Numbered from the stretch's first letter, positions 8,364-17,391 are shown. The stretch is DNA of 64,000 bases from an uncultured Lachnospiraceae bacterium (GCA_910584945.1 CAJUDY010000021.1:1-64000); one strand, 5' to 3'. A program made the numbers and translations. Notes: generated by a model from the sequence alone, not told the origin.

Positions 8364-8645
8364 TTATGACGCATAATCCCTCAGTATATGCTCCAGGGCG
8401 GCCCCGCTGCTGGTGTGGCACCGCACCACCTCGATCTTCTTACGCTTTGCCTCGTCCACCGCCGTCTTTACCATCTTATGGGATACAGTGTTGGTAAAGA
8501 GAATAAACAGGTCCGGCGACCCCATCTGTTTGTTCATACTTGCCGACATCTGTGTGAACACCTTGGCCTTACATTTATAATTTTTGCAAATCTTGATATA
8601 TTGACAGACCATCCGGTCATGTCCCCCCACAATCACCACACTCAC
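8364..8645 (-). CDS. DUF2325 protein
   Basis: A 93-residue cytosolic protein matching the DUF2325 pattern: start SVVIVGGHDRM, a Rossmann-like alternation, PDLFILFTNTVSHKM, and an end rich in charged residues with CHTSSGAALEHIL. The function of the family is unknown to me; members often occur near metal-uptake genes. GTG start with AAAGGAGG 8 bases upstream. Two tandem 14-bp palindromes lie immediately 5' of the ribosome binding site, so it is likely under tight repressor control. Confidence 0.85.
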   Translation of the reverse strand: MSVVIVGGHDRMVCQYIKICKNYKCKAKVFTQMSASMNKQMGSPDLFILFTNTVSHKMVKTAVDEAKRKKIEVVRCHTSSGAALEHILRDYAS

Positions 8646-8659
8646 AATCCACGCCTCCT

Positions 8660-8695
8660 TTAGTTAGTTTATACTAATTAGTTTACACTAACTAA
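8660..8695. promoter_or_regulatory. Tandem 14-bp palindromic operator, probably metal regulator
   Basis: Two adjoining palindromes, TTAGTTTATACTAA (8664-8677) and TTAGTTTACACTAA (8678-8691), are flanked by half sites TTAG and CTAA, making the whole 36 bases nearly symmetrical. A -10-like TATAAA for the DUF2325 gene lies inside the first. The half sites resemble those of DtxR/IdeR-type metal regulators (TTAGg...cCTAA); this assignment is inference. Confidence 0.7.
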
Positions 8696-8712
8696 TAATA
8701 ACAGAAACCGAG

Positions 8713-8756
8713 AAGAAAAGCAACCGCGCTGTTGAGAAATACTCGCAACAACACGG
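8713..8756 (-). terminator. Intrinsic terminator after the LysR gene
   Basis: An 11-bp stem (8746-8756 with 8724-8734, two G-U pairs) is followed on the minus strand by TTGCTTTTCTT. It starts within 10 bases of the LysR stop and insulates DUF2325. Confidence 0.75.
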
Positions 8757-8764
8757 CTGTCCGG

Positions 8765-9676
8765 TCATGATTCGGCCCAATATCTCTTTACATAGGCGGC
8801 GAAAGCCTCCGCTTCCATGGATAACCCGTCCCGGGTCCGCCGGATATAGCCGAACGCAACCGTCTCTTTTATCCCTTTGATCGGGATTCCCCGAAGCCTG
8901 CCGCCTGTATTATCCGCCGACAGTCCGCAGCTGATGCTGCAAAAGGAGGTATGAAGGAGCAGCTGCACGAGCAATTCCCGGCTGTCGGTCATCAGCACCT
9001 GTCTCAGGCTTCGGTAGTTCCGGTAGTCCTCCGCTCCCTGGACGAGAGGGATACTGAGCGAGTCCTTTTCATCCTTCATCTGCACATATCGGAGCTCTCT
9101 CAGATCTTTGTTCGTCGCAAATTCCGCCTGATACAGGGGACTTTTCGGACCGACAAACAAAAGAGGGCGTACTTCTCCCAACTTCACAAATTCCAGATGC
9201 CGATATTCCAGCATCTGCTTAAATGCCGTCATCTGTCTGGCGTCCACATGAACAAATCCCATCTCCGCCGTATGCCGATGGATGCGCTGACAGATTTCTT
9301 CCATGCCGCCCTGCAGATAGTGTGCCGGGATGGAACACCGAAGCTCCTCCGTATAAAAACGGCGGAACAGTTCTTCCAGCTGACGGCTGGAACTGGCGGC
9401 AATGGACAGCGTGCGGGACAAGTGGTCCTCGCGGATATTCTGAATTTTTCCGGAATCCACAAGAATCCGGCAGGCATACTCATAAACCTTCTTTCCGGCC
9501 TCTGTCACTTCCACGCCTCTGGATTTGCGGATCAGCAGTTTCACCTGAAGCTCCGCCTCCAGAGATTTCAGCGACTTACTGATATGAGGCTGTGAAGTGT
9601 AGAGGGTTTCCGCCGCTTTTTTCAAGCTTCCGCAGTCCACACTGACCACAAAATACTGTAACTGTTTTAAATCCAT
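8765..9676 (-). CDS. LysR-type transcriptional regulator
   Basis: A 303-residue regulator with an N-terminal winged helix-turn-helix (LKQLQYFVVSVDCGSLKKAAETLYTS then QPHISKSLKSLE) and a C-terminal effector-binding domain that is less conserved. It starts 6 bases after the stop of the hydrolase gene and so is in the same transcript, unlike the usual divergent LysR arrangement. Its effector and targets are not visible; the neighbours suggest a metal or acylated amino acid signal. A terminator follows. Confidence 0.9.
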   Translation of the reverse strand: MDLKQLQYFVVSVDCGSLKKAAETLYTSQPHISKSLKSLEAELQVKLLIRKSRGVEVTEAGKKVYEYACRILVDSGKIQNIREDHLSRTLSIAASSSRQLEELFRRFYTEELRCSIPAHYLQGGMEEICQRIHRHTAEMGFVHVDARQMTAFKQMLEYRHLEFVKLGEVRPLLFVGPKSPLYQAEFATNKDLRELRYVQMKDEKDSLSIPLVQGAEDYRNYRSLRQVLMTDSRELLVQLLLHTSFCSISCGLSADNTGGRLRGIPIKGIKETVAFGYIRRTRDGLSMEAEAFAAYVKRYWAES

Positions 9677-9682
9677 CCTCCA

Positions 9683-10636
9683 TCACCTTTTCCGTGCCTC
9701 CAGTCCATACGCCGCCAGCGAATCCCCCGCCTTCACGGAAAGACCCGCCGTGTAGTAGAATACGACGCCGTCGCCTTCTGCATAATACTCCCGGAGTACA
9801 TTGCCAAACAGATCTTCCAGACGCCCGAGCAGCTGGCCTTCTGTGAGTCTGTCTCCTTCCTTTACCGCCGGATACCAAAGCCCTGCGCTCTCACTCTCCA
9901 GATATACCATCTGTTCATAGACCTTCGGCTCATATCCCACCTCCGGCTCCCCGGATTCATACATGCCAAGATGCCGAAGCAGCAGATAGAGATTCCTCTT
10001 ATGTCCGGCGGCCCATACTTCCTGGTACCATCCTCCATACCCCCGTTCCAGAAGCAGCCCCGGCAGGTCATGGTAATTGGCCGCATAGCTGTACTCCCCC
10101 GACGCGGCGCCGGAAGCGATCAGATACGGCACGTCCAGCGCTTTTGCCGCGGCCAGGGATACCTCCCGCACTTTTTCGGCTTTGGGATAGAACAGGCAGG
10201 GGGTCAGCACTTCATTCACGCTTCCTCCGTGCAGGTCCAGAAGAAAATCCGCTTTCGGAAATATTTCCTTTACAAACCAGTCCGCCAACTTTTCTCCTGT
10301 GGTTCCGTCCGGCCGTCCTGGAAACCCGCTGTTCAAGTTAAAATCATCCTCCGGCAGAGTCCTCCAGTGCTGCTGCCAGAAGCCGCTCACATTCACGCAG
10401 TGCATCAGCAACAGATTCCCTCTAAGCTTCCCGGGGGCGATCTCTTTGGACGCCCGGATGACGGCGGGCGTCCCGTTATATTCCCCCGCATGAATCTGCG
10501 CGGTTACGACCAGTGTCTTTCCCGGTTCCTGTCCGCAGATCAGCGTCGCCGGGATCTCATAATCCTCCATATTGGGGTGTAATATCACCTGCCGTTTTTC
10601 ACCAGGCTTTAATTCCTGCCCACAGATCATCCACAT
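9683..10636 (-). CDS. Succinylglutamate desuccinylase/aspartoacylase-like zinc hydrolase
   Basis: A 317-residue M14-like zinc amidohydrolase. Zinc ligands are in AQIHAGEYNG (variant of HGxExxG) and DFLLDLHGG, and a C-terminal beta barrel (EGDRLTEGQLLGRLEDLFGN) is typical of the aspartoacylase/AstE group. Members remove N-acyl groups from amino acids; the substrate is unknown. ATG at 10636 has AAAGGAG 8 bases upstream. It lies 28 bases after the metal ATPase and 6 before the LysR gene, so all three are probably one unit. A role in processing a metal-chelating compound is possible but is only inference. Confidence 0.82.
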   Translation of the reverse strand: MWMICGQELKPGEKRQVILHPNMEDYEIPATLICGQEPGKTLVVTAQIHAGEYNGTPAVIRASKEIAPGKLRGNLLLMHCVNVSGFWQQHWRTLPEDDFNLNSGFPGRPDGTTGEKLADWFVKEIFPKADFLLDLHGGSVNEVLTPCLFYPKAEKVREVSLAAAKALDVPYLIASGAASGEYSYAANYHDLPGLLLERGYGGWYQEVWAAGHKRNLYLLLRHLGMYESGEPEVGYEPKVYEQMVYLESESAGLWYPAVKEGDRLTEGQLLGRLEDLFGNVLREYYAEGDGVVFYYTAGLSVKAGDSLAAYGLEARKR

Positions 10637-10664
10637 GCTCTTTCTCCTTTGTCTCATTCCCGCT

Positions 10665-13451
10665 CTATTTTCTGTACAGAATCCGTATAGAATTCAGAAG
10701 GCACAGCACCGACACGCCGGTGTCCGCGAATACCGCCACCCACATATTGGCGAATCCGAACAGGCCCGCGATCATGACGACGGCCTTGACCGCCAGCGCA
10801 AAATACACGTTCTGCCAGGATATCCTCGACGTTGCCCGGGCGATATCGATCGCCTGGGGAATTGCAGACATCTCGGAGGTCATAAACACCACATCCGCCG
10901 CCTCAATGGCCGCGTCGGCTCCGCTTCCCATGGCCGCGCCCACATCCGCCCCCGCGAGAACCGGTGCGTCGTTGATACCGTCTCCCACGAACATGACGCT
11001 TCCATGCCTTGCGCGGATCTTCTGAAGCTCCTTGAACTTGTCTTCCGGAAGCAGCTTTGCATGGACCTCGTCAATCCCTGCCTCCGCCGCCACTGCTTTT
11101 GCGCTTTCCTCCGCGTCGCCGGTCAGCATGGCAGTCACAATCCCGTATTTTTTCGTCTTTGCAATCGCAGCCGCCGCATCCGGCTTGATGGTATCCGAGA
11201 TCACAATATGGCCCGCAAATCTTCCATTCAATGCCGTCAGAACTTCCGTGCCAAACGATTCCTTCTGATAACCGGACAGCTCTACCCCGTTCGCGTCCAT
11301 CAGCTTGCGGTTGCCGCAGAGAACGATGCCTTTGCCAATCTCGGCGCGGATGCCGTGACCGGCGATCTCTTCCACCTTCGACGGACGCTCGATCTCAAGC
11401 CCTTTCTCCTTCGCTACCTCCACGATGCTGCTGCCGATAGGGTGCGTGGAAGACAGCTCACAGCCGGCGCTGATCGTCAGCAGTTCCTCCGGTGTCATAC
11501 TCTGGTCCGCACAGATGGCGTTCTGTACTACAAAATTCCCCTTCGTGATTGTCCCGGTCTTGTCCATGACCACCGCCTTCACATTTTTCAGAGACTCGAT
11601 GGCCACTCCGCCTTTGAAGAGAATGTTCTTCCTGGAAGCGGCGCCGATCCCCGAGAAAAATGCCAGCGGCACGGACAAAACCAGCGCACATGGACAGCTG
11701 ATGACCAGGAAGGTCAGTGCCGTCAGAACTGAGGCGGTGCCGGTTGTCCCGTATACGACTCCGACAGTCCCAGTATATCCCTCATCCACGAAGAAATGCC
11801 AGTTCGGCAGCGCGAACGGCAGCACAACCGCCACCAGAACCGCAAAAAGAACGACAAAGGGCGTGTACACCCGCGCAAACCTTGTGATAAATTTGTCAAT
11901 ATTGGGTTTGCTGGCCGCCGCATTCTCCACGGAATCCAGAATACGGGTCACCATGGATTCTTCCAGCACCTTCTCCACTCGGATCTTGATCTGCCCGGAT
12001 GTGTTCACACAGCCGGAGCTTACCAGATCGCCGACCCCTGCCTTTACCGGCACCGGCTCTCCAGTGATGGCGGAAGTGTCCAGCCTGGTCTCCCCGTCAA
12101 TCACCACGCCGTCCAGCGGTACCCGGTCGCCCGGGCGGACCAACACGATATCGCCCACGACTGCTTCCTCCGCATCCATCATGCGCACTTCGTCCCCCAC
12201 CACCAGATGAACCATCTCCGGCCGCAGATCTACCGCATCCATGATCTGCGAGCGGCTCTGCTCCGTGGCCCGGTCCTCAAAATATTCTCCGATCCGGTAG
12301 AACAGCATCACGCCCACCGCCTCCGGGAATTCCCGAATCGCAAAAGCCCCCAGAGTGGCGATGCACATCAGAAAATTTTCGTCGAACACCTGCCCTTTCT
12401 TCATATTCCTGCCGGCAGTCATCAAAACCTTGCCTCCAAGAATCAGATAAGAAAGGATGAACAGCGGAAGCAGCCTCAGATCCGACTCTTCCAGCCCGCC
12501 GATATGAATCGCGGCAAAACCGATCAAAAACAATACCGCGCCCGACAGAATCGACACCAGAGGTCTGTATTTCTCCGGAATTTTCGACTCCTTCTCCTCT
12601 TTTTTCGCTTCCTTCCTGATCTCCTCCCTGGGAACGACCGTGATACCGTCCTCCATGGCATCGATGGCTTTCTGAATAGCAGGAATCAATACGTCCGGCC
12701 GACCGGCGGAAAGCCGCATCTGCTTGTTGGCGTAGGTGATGGAGACGTCGTCCACCCCGTCCATCTCCTTTAGCTTTCGCTCAATCTTTGCCGCGCAGTT
12801 CGGACAATCCAGTCCCTCCAGCACATACACCTTCGTCCTGGAAATCGTCGTGTTTGCTTTCCGGTTCCTCGGAACCAGCGTGATCCCATCCTCAATGGAA
12901 TCGATAACCGCCTGCATCTTCTCCATCAATCCCGTATGATCCGCCGCCGACACCCTCAGCTGCTTCGTGGCATACGCCACCGACGCGTACTCCACCTCCG
13001 GCATCTGCCGGATCTTCGCCTCCACCTTCGCCGCACAGTTAGCGCAGTCCAGGCCCTCCATGATGTAGACCCGCTTCTCCATCTTCTCATCTGGCATCAC
13101 ACAAGTACACTTCGCCAGCGACTCCCCGCACACATCACAGTACTCCACATGGGGATTGCAGACCTCACAGTCACAGTCCTCCGGATGACCTGCCGTATGA
13201 CGATGCTCCGTCACAAAATGCGTATGCGACCTGGTCGCCTCCTCCCGCGGCCCGTGATCATGGTCATGCCCGCACCCGCAGCCGCCGCCATGGTCATGAT
13301 GCTTATGTTCATGCCCTTCATCATGATGATGCTCATGCTCATCATGATGATGCTCATGTCCTTCATGATGATGCTCATGTCCTTCATGATGATGCTCATG
13401 TCCTTCATGATGATGTTCATGTCCTTCATGATGATGTTCATATTCACGCAT
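10665..13451 (-). CDS. P1B-type heavy-metal ATPase with His/Cys-rich N-terminus
   Basis: Membrane pump of 928 residues, probably exporting Zn, Cd, Pb or Co. It begins with about 65 residues of His-Glu-Gly repeats, then a Cys-rich stretch (CDCEVCNP, CDVCGE, CTC at about 93-117), then two HMA domains with CxxC at residues 136-139 and 216-219 (GLDCANCAAK, GLDCPNCAAK). Next are the transmembrane metal site ISCPCALVLS, the phosphorylation site DKTGTITKG, and the hinge GDGINDAPVLAGADVG. The CPC motif with a His-rich N-terminus places it with CadA/ZntA-type (P1B-2) pumps. ATG has GAGGAGG nearby. No ArsR/MerR regulator adjoins it. Confidence 0.92.
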   Translation of the reverse strand: MREYEHHHEGHEHHHEGHEHHHEGHEHHHEGHEHHHDEHEHHHDEGHEHKHHDHGGGCGCGHDHDHGPREEATRSHTHFVTEHRHTAGHPEDCDCEVCNPHVEYCDVCGESLAKCTCVMPDEKMEKRVYIMEGLDCANCAAKVEAKIRQMPEVEYASVAYATKQLRVSAADHTGLMEKMQAVIDSIEDGITLVPRNRKANTTISRTKVYVLEGLDCPNCAAKIERKLKEMDGVDDVSITYANKQMRLSAGRPDVLIPAIQKAIDAMEDGITVVPREEIRKEAKKEEKESKIPEKYRPLVSILSGAVLFLIGFAAIHIGGLEESDLRLLPLFILSYLILGGKVLMTAGRNMKKGQVFDENFLMCIATLGAFAIREFPEAVGVMLFYRIGEYFEDRATEQSRSQIMDAVDLRPEMVHLVVGDEVRMMDAEEAVVGDIVLVRPGDRVPLDGVVIDGETRLDTSAITGEPVPVKAGVGDLVSSGCVNTSGQIKIRVEKVLEESMVTRILDSVENAAASKPNIDKFITRFARVYTPFVVLFAVLVAVVLPFALPNWHFFVDEGYTGTVGVVYGTTGTASVLTALTFLVISCPCALVLSVPLAFFSGIGAASRKNILFKGGVAIESLKNVKAVVMDKTGTITKGNFVVQNAICADQSMTPEELLTISAGCELSSTHPIGSSIVEVAKEKGLEIERPSKVEEIAGHGIRAEIGKGIVLCGNRKLMDANGVELSGYQKESFGTEVLTALNGRFAGHIVISDTIKPDAAAAIAKTKKYGIVTAMLTGDAEESAKAVAAEAGIDEVHAKLLPEDKFKELQKIRARHGSVMFVGDGINDAPVLAGADVGAAMGSGADAAIEAADVVFMTSEMSAIPQAIDIARATSRISWQNVYFALAVKAVVMIAGLFGFANMWVAVFADTGVSVLCLLNSIRILYRK
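13360..13443. repeat. 21-bp tandem repeat coding His-rich motif
   Basis: Four consecutive 21-base units starting at 13360, 13381, 13402 and 13423 encode the heptad HEGHEHH; the first two are identical and the others differ by single bases. Further diverged units extend towards 13310. Repeat number could change by slippage without breaking the frame. Confidence 0.9.
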
Positions 13452-13583
13452 AACAATCTCCTCCTCTTCTGTCTTCCATCCTCAGCGCTGTTACCGTCAC
13501 TGTTCCATCGGGCCTTCGCACTCAGCCCGCGGAGGGCGTCCGGGTTGATATCCGCGCCCGCCTTTCATCCCCGTAGCAGCACC

Positions 13584-14807
13584 CTAGGGTTCTTCTCTCC
13601 GCGCCTCCGCCTCTTCATACGTCCACGCCTCCGCAAGGCCTTTCAGCTTCTCAAAATCCGCCCCTTCGTCATACACCTTCATCACCGACCCCAGATCCTC
13701 ATAATTATAAGCATTCACATAAATCCCCGTCGCCAGCGCAAACTGCTCATTATACTCCTGCTCACTTTTCGAAATCCAGTACCCCTGGGTCATTAGGAAC
13801 GCCCTGCCGTCCTCCCGGAACTCCTCCGCATGTCCGCTGACCGCGTTGTACATCCCCGCAAAGGAAGGCCCAATCGTAGAACTGTATTTGCCCGCCACAT
13901 AACAGAGCGTTCCGTCTGCGAACAAATCCTTATTCGTCATACTGTAGCAGTCGATCACACCCTGCCTAGTCCCCTCCTTTCGGAATGCGTCCACCATACT
14001 GTACATGCTGAACATGGAAAGCGCATAATCATACTTCCCGCTCTCCAACTCCTCCCGGGCTTTCGGTTCCACATCTTCCCGGGTCGTATATCCTGGAAAG
14101 ACCGTCAGACGGACGTTTCCCATCGTTAATCTGACCGGTTCCTCCGTCACGGCCAGTTCTTCCGTACTTTGTCCCAGATCACCGAAGCGCTCCGCGAAGA
14201 CATCAAGCGCCCCCACAGAACGGAGACGATGCATCTCGTTTCCGATCGAAGCTCCGCCGGTAAACAGGATATAAGAATCCCCCTTCATCTCATCAAGAAA
14301 ATATTCTGCCATCTGAAAGCCGGCCTCATACTCGATCTCACTGCCAGGACCCACCACGCCGAGGAAATACGGATTGTCCGCCACCGCCTCATACTGCTCC
14401 TTTGAAGCTGTACCAGAAGCCAGCATATAATAGACGCCCTGACTCTCACAGTAAGCTACTTCTTTCTCCAGATCGTAGGTGATGAAGGACATGATCCCGT
14501 CCGCGCCTTCGGCGCAGACGTCCTTAAGAAACTTCATCTCGTCCTCCAGGCTCCGGATGGCGTAGGAGTAACGGAAATCCACCTCCGGAAAGCATTCCTT
14601 GATATATCCAGTCAGGTAATCGCGAAATGCACCCACCTCATCATCCGTCACGTCATAGACCGCAACCCCGATCTTATACAGGTCTTTTTCCGCTCCCGCC
14701 CGGGCCGTTTCTTCCTCCTGATTGCCTGTTTTGGACGCAGAACCCCCGCAGCCGCCCATGCAGAGCGCAACCGCCACCGCTGCCAGTATCAGTATGAACT
14801 TTTTCAC
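13584..14807 (-). CDS. Periplasmic-binding-protein-like lipoprotein
   Basis: A 407-residue lipoprotein: GTG start, signal KKFILILAAVAVALCMGG followed by the lipid-accepting Cys and a Ser/Glu-rich linker. The body looks like a sugar-type periplasmic-binding fold (DLYKIGVAVYDVTDDE, GADGIMSF, YILFTGG). The GTG overlaps the stop of the oppF-like gene by 4 bases, with GGAGG upstream, so it belongs to the importer operon. An ABC operon with a second binding-protein-like lipoprotein of a different fold is unusual. Function unknown; it could sense or scavenge a related ligand. A 132-base gap with no clear signal separates it from the metal ATPase. Confidence 0.8.
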   Translation of the reverse strand: MKKFILILAAVAVALCMGGCGGSASKTGNQEEETARAGAEKDLYKIGVAVYDVTDDEVGAFRDYLTGYIKECFPEVDFRYSYAIRSLEDEMKFLKDVCAEGADGIMSFITYDLEKEVAYCESQGVYYMLASGTASKEQYEAVADNPYFLGVVGPGSEIEYEAGFQMAEYFLDEMKGDSYILFTGGASIGNEMHRLRSVGALDVFAERFGDLGQSTEELAVTEEPVRLTMGNVRLTVFPGYTTREDVEPKAREELESGKYDYALSMFSMYSMVDAFRKEGTRQGVIDCYSMTNKDLFADGTLCYVAGKYSSTIGPSFAGMYNAVSGHAEEFREDGRAFLMTQGYWISKSEQEYNEQFALATGIYVNAYNYEDLGSVMKVYDEGADFEKLKGLAEAWTYEEAEARREEP

Positions 14808-15778
14808 GGTTTTTCTTCCTCCTTCCCAAACATATGGCATGCCACCTCATGTCCCGGTTTCCATTCTTTCAGAACCGGACGGGTCTGCCTGCACACATCC
14901 ATGCAGTGCCCGCAGCGGGTCTGGAACGGGCATCCGGGCGGTACGTCCAGGGGACTTGGAATCTCACTGTCGATGCTCTTAATCTTCTTTGTAAAGTCCA
15001 TCTTTGTATCAAACACCGCGCCAAGCAACGCCCGTGTATAGGGATGCCGCGCCTGCTCCACATCCTCTCCGGGCAGCACCTCCACGATGCTCCCCAGATA
15101 CATCACCGCGATCTGATGGGCAAAAGCCTGGATCAGTCCCAGGTCATGGGCGATAAAACCGATGGCTATCTTTTTCTCTTTCTGAAGCTTTACCACCAGT
15201 TCGATCATGCTCTTCTGTACGGATACATCCAGGGCGCAGGTGGCCTCGTCCATGATGATCAGCTCCGGCTCCAGCGCGATGGCGCGGGCGATAGCGATCC
15301 TCTGTCTCTGTCCGCCGGACATATTGTGGGGAAATCGGTCGGAAAACTCTCCGGGCAGCTCTACCGCCTCCAGATATCTGCGGGCCACGGCCTCTTTTTC
15401 GGAAGCCTTGATCCGTCCAAAATTCAAAAGCGGCTCGCAGATAATATCACGAACCCTCATTTTCGGATTGAAGGAGCCGGCCGGGTCCTGAAAGACCATC
15501 TGGATATATTGCCTTGTCTGGCGCAGCTCCTCCCCTTTCAGTTTGGTCAGATCCTTCCCTTTAAAGAGAATCTCGCCTTCCGTGGGACGATCCAGGCGGA
15601 CCAGAAAACGCATAAAGGTCGATTTCCCGCAGCCAGATTCCCCGATCAGCCCAAGTGTCTTTCCCCTGTAAAATTTCAGATTGATATCCTGACACGCAGT
15701 CAGTTCTCTGCCGCCGGAAGCAGGGAAGCGCCGGGTCACATGCCGCGCTTCCAGTATCATATCCTTTTCATCAAACAT
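14804..15778 (-). CDS. Oligopeptide/nickel-type ABC importer ATPase (OppF/NikE-like)
   Basis: The second ATPase of the importer, 324 residues. It shows Walker A GESGCGKST, signature MSGGQRQRIA, Walker B LIIMDEATCALD and the switch His in FIAHDLG. The C-terminal oligopeptide/dipeptide domain is present with its Cys cluster (CPFQTRCGHCMDVC), as in OppF/DppF. ATG at 15778 overlaps the previous gene by 8 bases, with GGAGG upstream. All ATPase motifs are intact, so both ATPases can work. Confidence 0.9.
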   Translation of the reverse strand: MFDEKDMILEARHVTRRFPASGGRELTACQDINLKFYRGKTLGLIGESGCGKSTFMRFLVRLDRPTEGEILFKGKDLTKLKGEELRQTRQYIQMVFQDPAGSFNPKMRVRDIICEPLLNFGRIKASEKEAVARRYLEAVELPGEFSDRFPHNMSGGQRQRIAIARAIALEPELIIMDEATCALDVSVQKSMIELVVKLQKEKKIAIGFIAHDLGLIQAFAHQIAVMYLGSIVEVLPGEDVEQARHPYTRALLGAVFDTKMDFTKKIKSIDSEIPSPLDVPPGCPFQTRCGHCMDVCRQTRPVLKEWKPGHEVACHMFGKEEEKP

Positions 15779-16553
15779 AACGTCTACCTCCCAGAGAAGG
15801 AATCGCATCCAGAAGTTTTTTCGTATATGTGCTGCGGTTTCCGTTCAATATCGCGTCCCGATCACCGCTGTCGGAGATCTCGCCGTCTTTCATGAACACG
15901 AGCCAGTCGGACATATAGGCGGCGACGCCCAGATTATGGGTGACCACGATGATGCTGGTGCCGTATTCGTCCCGAAGCTCCATCATCTGACGGACGATCT
16001 GGGCCTGGGTCGTCACGTCCAGCGCGGAAGTCGGCTCATCCGCCAGCAAAAGCTTCGGCTGGAAGGTCATGGCCATGGCGATTCCAACGCGCTGCCGCAT
16101 ACCGCCGGAGAGCTGAAATGGCCAGGATCTCATAATATGGTCTCCGCCGGGCAGACGCATGCGCTCCAGCATCTCTACCCCTTTTTTCCAGGCATCTGCC
16201 TTACTCATCTTTTCATGGGTACGGATATACTCCACAAATCCGTCTCCGATCCTGCGGATCGGGTTGAGCATAGCGCCGGAATCCTGAAAGATCATAGAGA
16301 TATCGGTGCCCCGCAGCCTGCGCCACTGGTCGGGCGTATTTTGAAGAAGCGACTGTCCTTCAAACAAAATATCGCCCTTTGTAACCTTTCCGCCGCCTGC
16401 CAGCAGCCCCAGTACCGCCCGGATTACCGTCGTTTTGCCGGAACCCGACTCGCCCACTAAAGATGCAATCTCCCCTTTCTTCAGGGACATGCTGAAATCC
16501 TTTACCGTTGGGCAGTCCTGATAGGAAATCGTAATCTTTTTTATTTCTAACAT
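15771..16553 (-). CDS. Nickel/dipeptide-type ABC importer ATPase (NikD-like)
   Basis: ATPase of 260 residues with Walker A GESGSGKTT, signature LSGGMRQRVG, Walker B LLLADEPTSALD and the switch His in VVTHNLG. It ends soon after the core without the longer C-terminal domain of OppD, a length like NikD. ATG at 16553 with AAGGAG 7 bases upstream. It sits 10 bases after the permease gene and pairs with the OppF-like ATPase. Confidence 0.88.
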   Translation of the reverse strand: MLEIKKITISYQDCPTVKDFSMSLKKGEIASLVGESGSGKTTVIRAVLGLLAGGGKVTKGDILFEGQSLLQNTPDQWRRLRGTDISMIFQDSGAMLNPIRRIGDGFVEYIRTHEKMSKADAWKKGVEMLERMRLPGGDHIMRSWPFQLSGGMRQRVGIAMAMTFQPKLLLADEPTSALDVTTQAQIVRQMMELRDEYGTSIIVVTHNLGVAAYMSDWLVFMKDGEISDSGDRDAILNGNRSTYTKKLLDAIPSLGGRRYV

Positions 16554-16563
16554 AGGTATCTCC

Positions 16564-17391
16564 TTACTCATCCCGGACGTCCAGCACATCCCGGAGCGCG
16601 TCGCCCAGCAGGTTAAACACAACCACCACCACAAAGATCGCAGCGCCCGGACAGATCATCATCCAGGGAGCGCTTTGAATATACGGCCTGCCTTCGTTCA
16701 GCATCAGCCCCCATTCCGGATTGGGCGCTTTTGCGCCGAAGCCAAGAAAAGAAAGGCCTGCCAGCTCCAGCATCATGCCGCCGATATCCGTGGCAGCCGT
16801 GATGACCAGCGTCGGAATCGTGTTGGGAACCATGTATTTTGCCAGAATATAAGGCGTCCTGGAACCGGTGACCACAGCGGCGGCCACATAGTCCCGGTTA
16901 CGGATCTTAAGAACCAGGCTTCGGGCGAGTCTGGCATACTTCGTCCAGCTCACCAGCGCCACGGCGATCACAGCATTTTTGATGCTGGCTCCTAAGATAC
17001 CGGCGATCGCCATGGCGAAGACCATGCCGGGAAAGGAGACCATCATGTCGGCGATCCGCATGATAATCGTATCTACCCAGCCGCCAAAGTATCCTGCCAG
17101 AACCCCCAGTACCGTGCCCAGCACAAAAATGATGATCACAACGGAAAAAGCCGCCGCCAGGCTGGTGCGGGCTCCGTAGATCACACGGGTAAAGATATCC
17201 CGTCCCAGCTTGTCTGTGCCGAATATATGTTCTCTCCCGGGGGCCTTCAGGGCGTCCTTCAGCACCGAGGCCGCCGGGTCCGCGCCGCCGGTGATCAGAG
17301 GCGCGAAGACAGCTGCCAGAATGATCAGCAGCGCAAGAACCGCAAGGAAACAAAAGGATTTATTTTTCTTCACAAAATTTTTGAATCTCAT
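16564..17391 (-). CDS. ABC importer permease (NikC/DppC-like)
   Basis: Inner-membrane permease of 275 residues with an N-terminal helix (SFCFLAVLALLIILAAVFAP), the family segment HIFGTDKLGRDIFTRVIYGART, and a coupling region including LSFLGFGAKAPNPEWG. The ATG overlaps the stop of the partner permease as ATGA, so they are translationally coupled. Upstream in-frame codons to 17484 overlap that gene and are rejected as a start. Confidence 0.9.
   Translation of the reverse strand: MRFKNFVKKNKSFCFLAVLALLIILAAVFAPLITGGADPAASVLKDALKAPGREHIFGTDKLGRDIFTRVIYGARTSLAAAFSVVIIIFVLGTVLGVLAGYFGGWVDTIIMRIADMMVSFPGMVFAMAIAGILGASIKNAVIAVALVSWTKYARLARSLVLKIRNRDYVAAAVVTGSRTPYILAKYMVPNTIPTLVITAATDIGGMMLELAGLSFLGFGAKAPNPEWGLMLNEGRPYIQSAPWMMICPGAAIFVVVVVFNLLGDALRDVLDVRDE

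Noticed and set aside
10572..11732. A 386-codon open frame on the plus strand
   Set aside because: It lies wholly opposite the metal ATPase gene, has low-complexity His/Arg-rich content and no ribosome binding site; it is an antisense shadow of a GC-rich gene.
13310..13443. Possible CRISPR-like array of short repeats
   Set aside because: Units are contiguous without spacers and encode His-rich heptads in frame.
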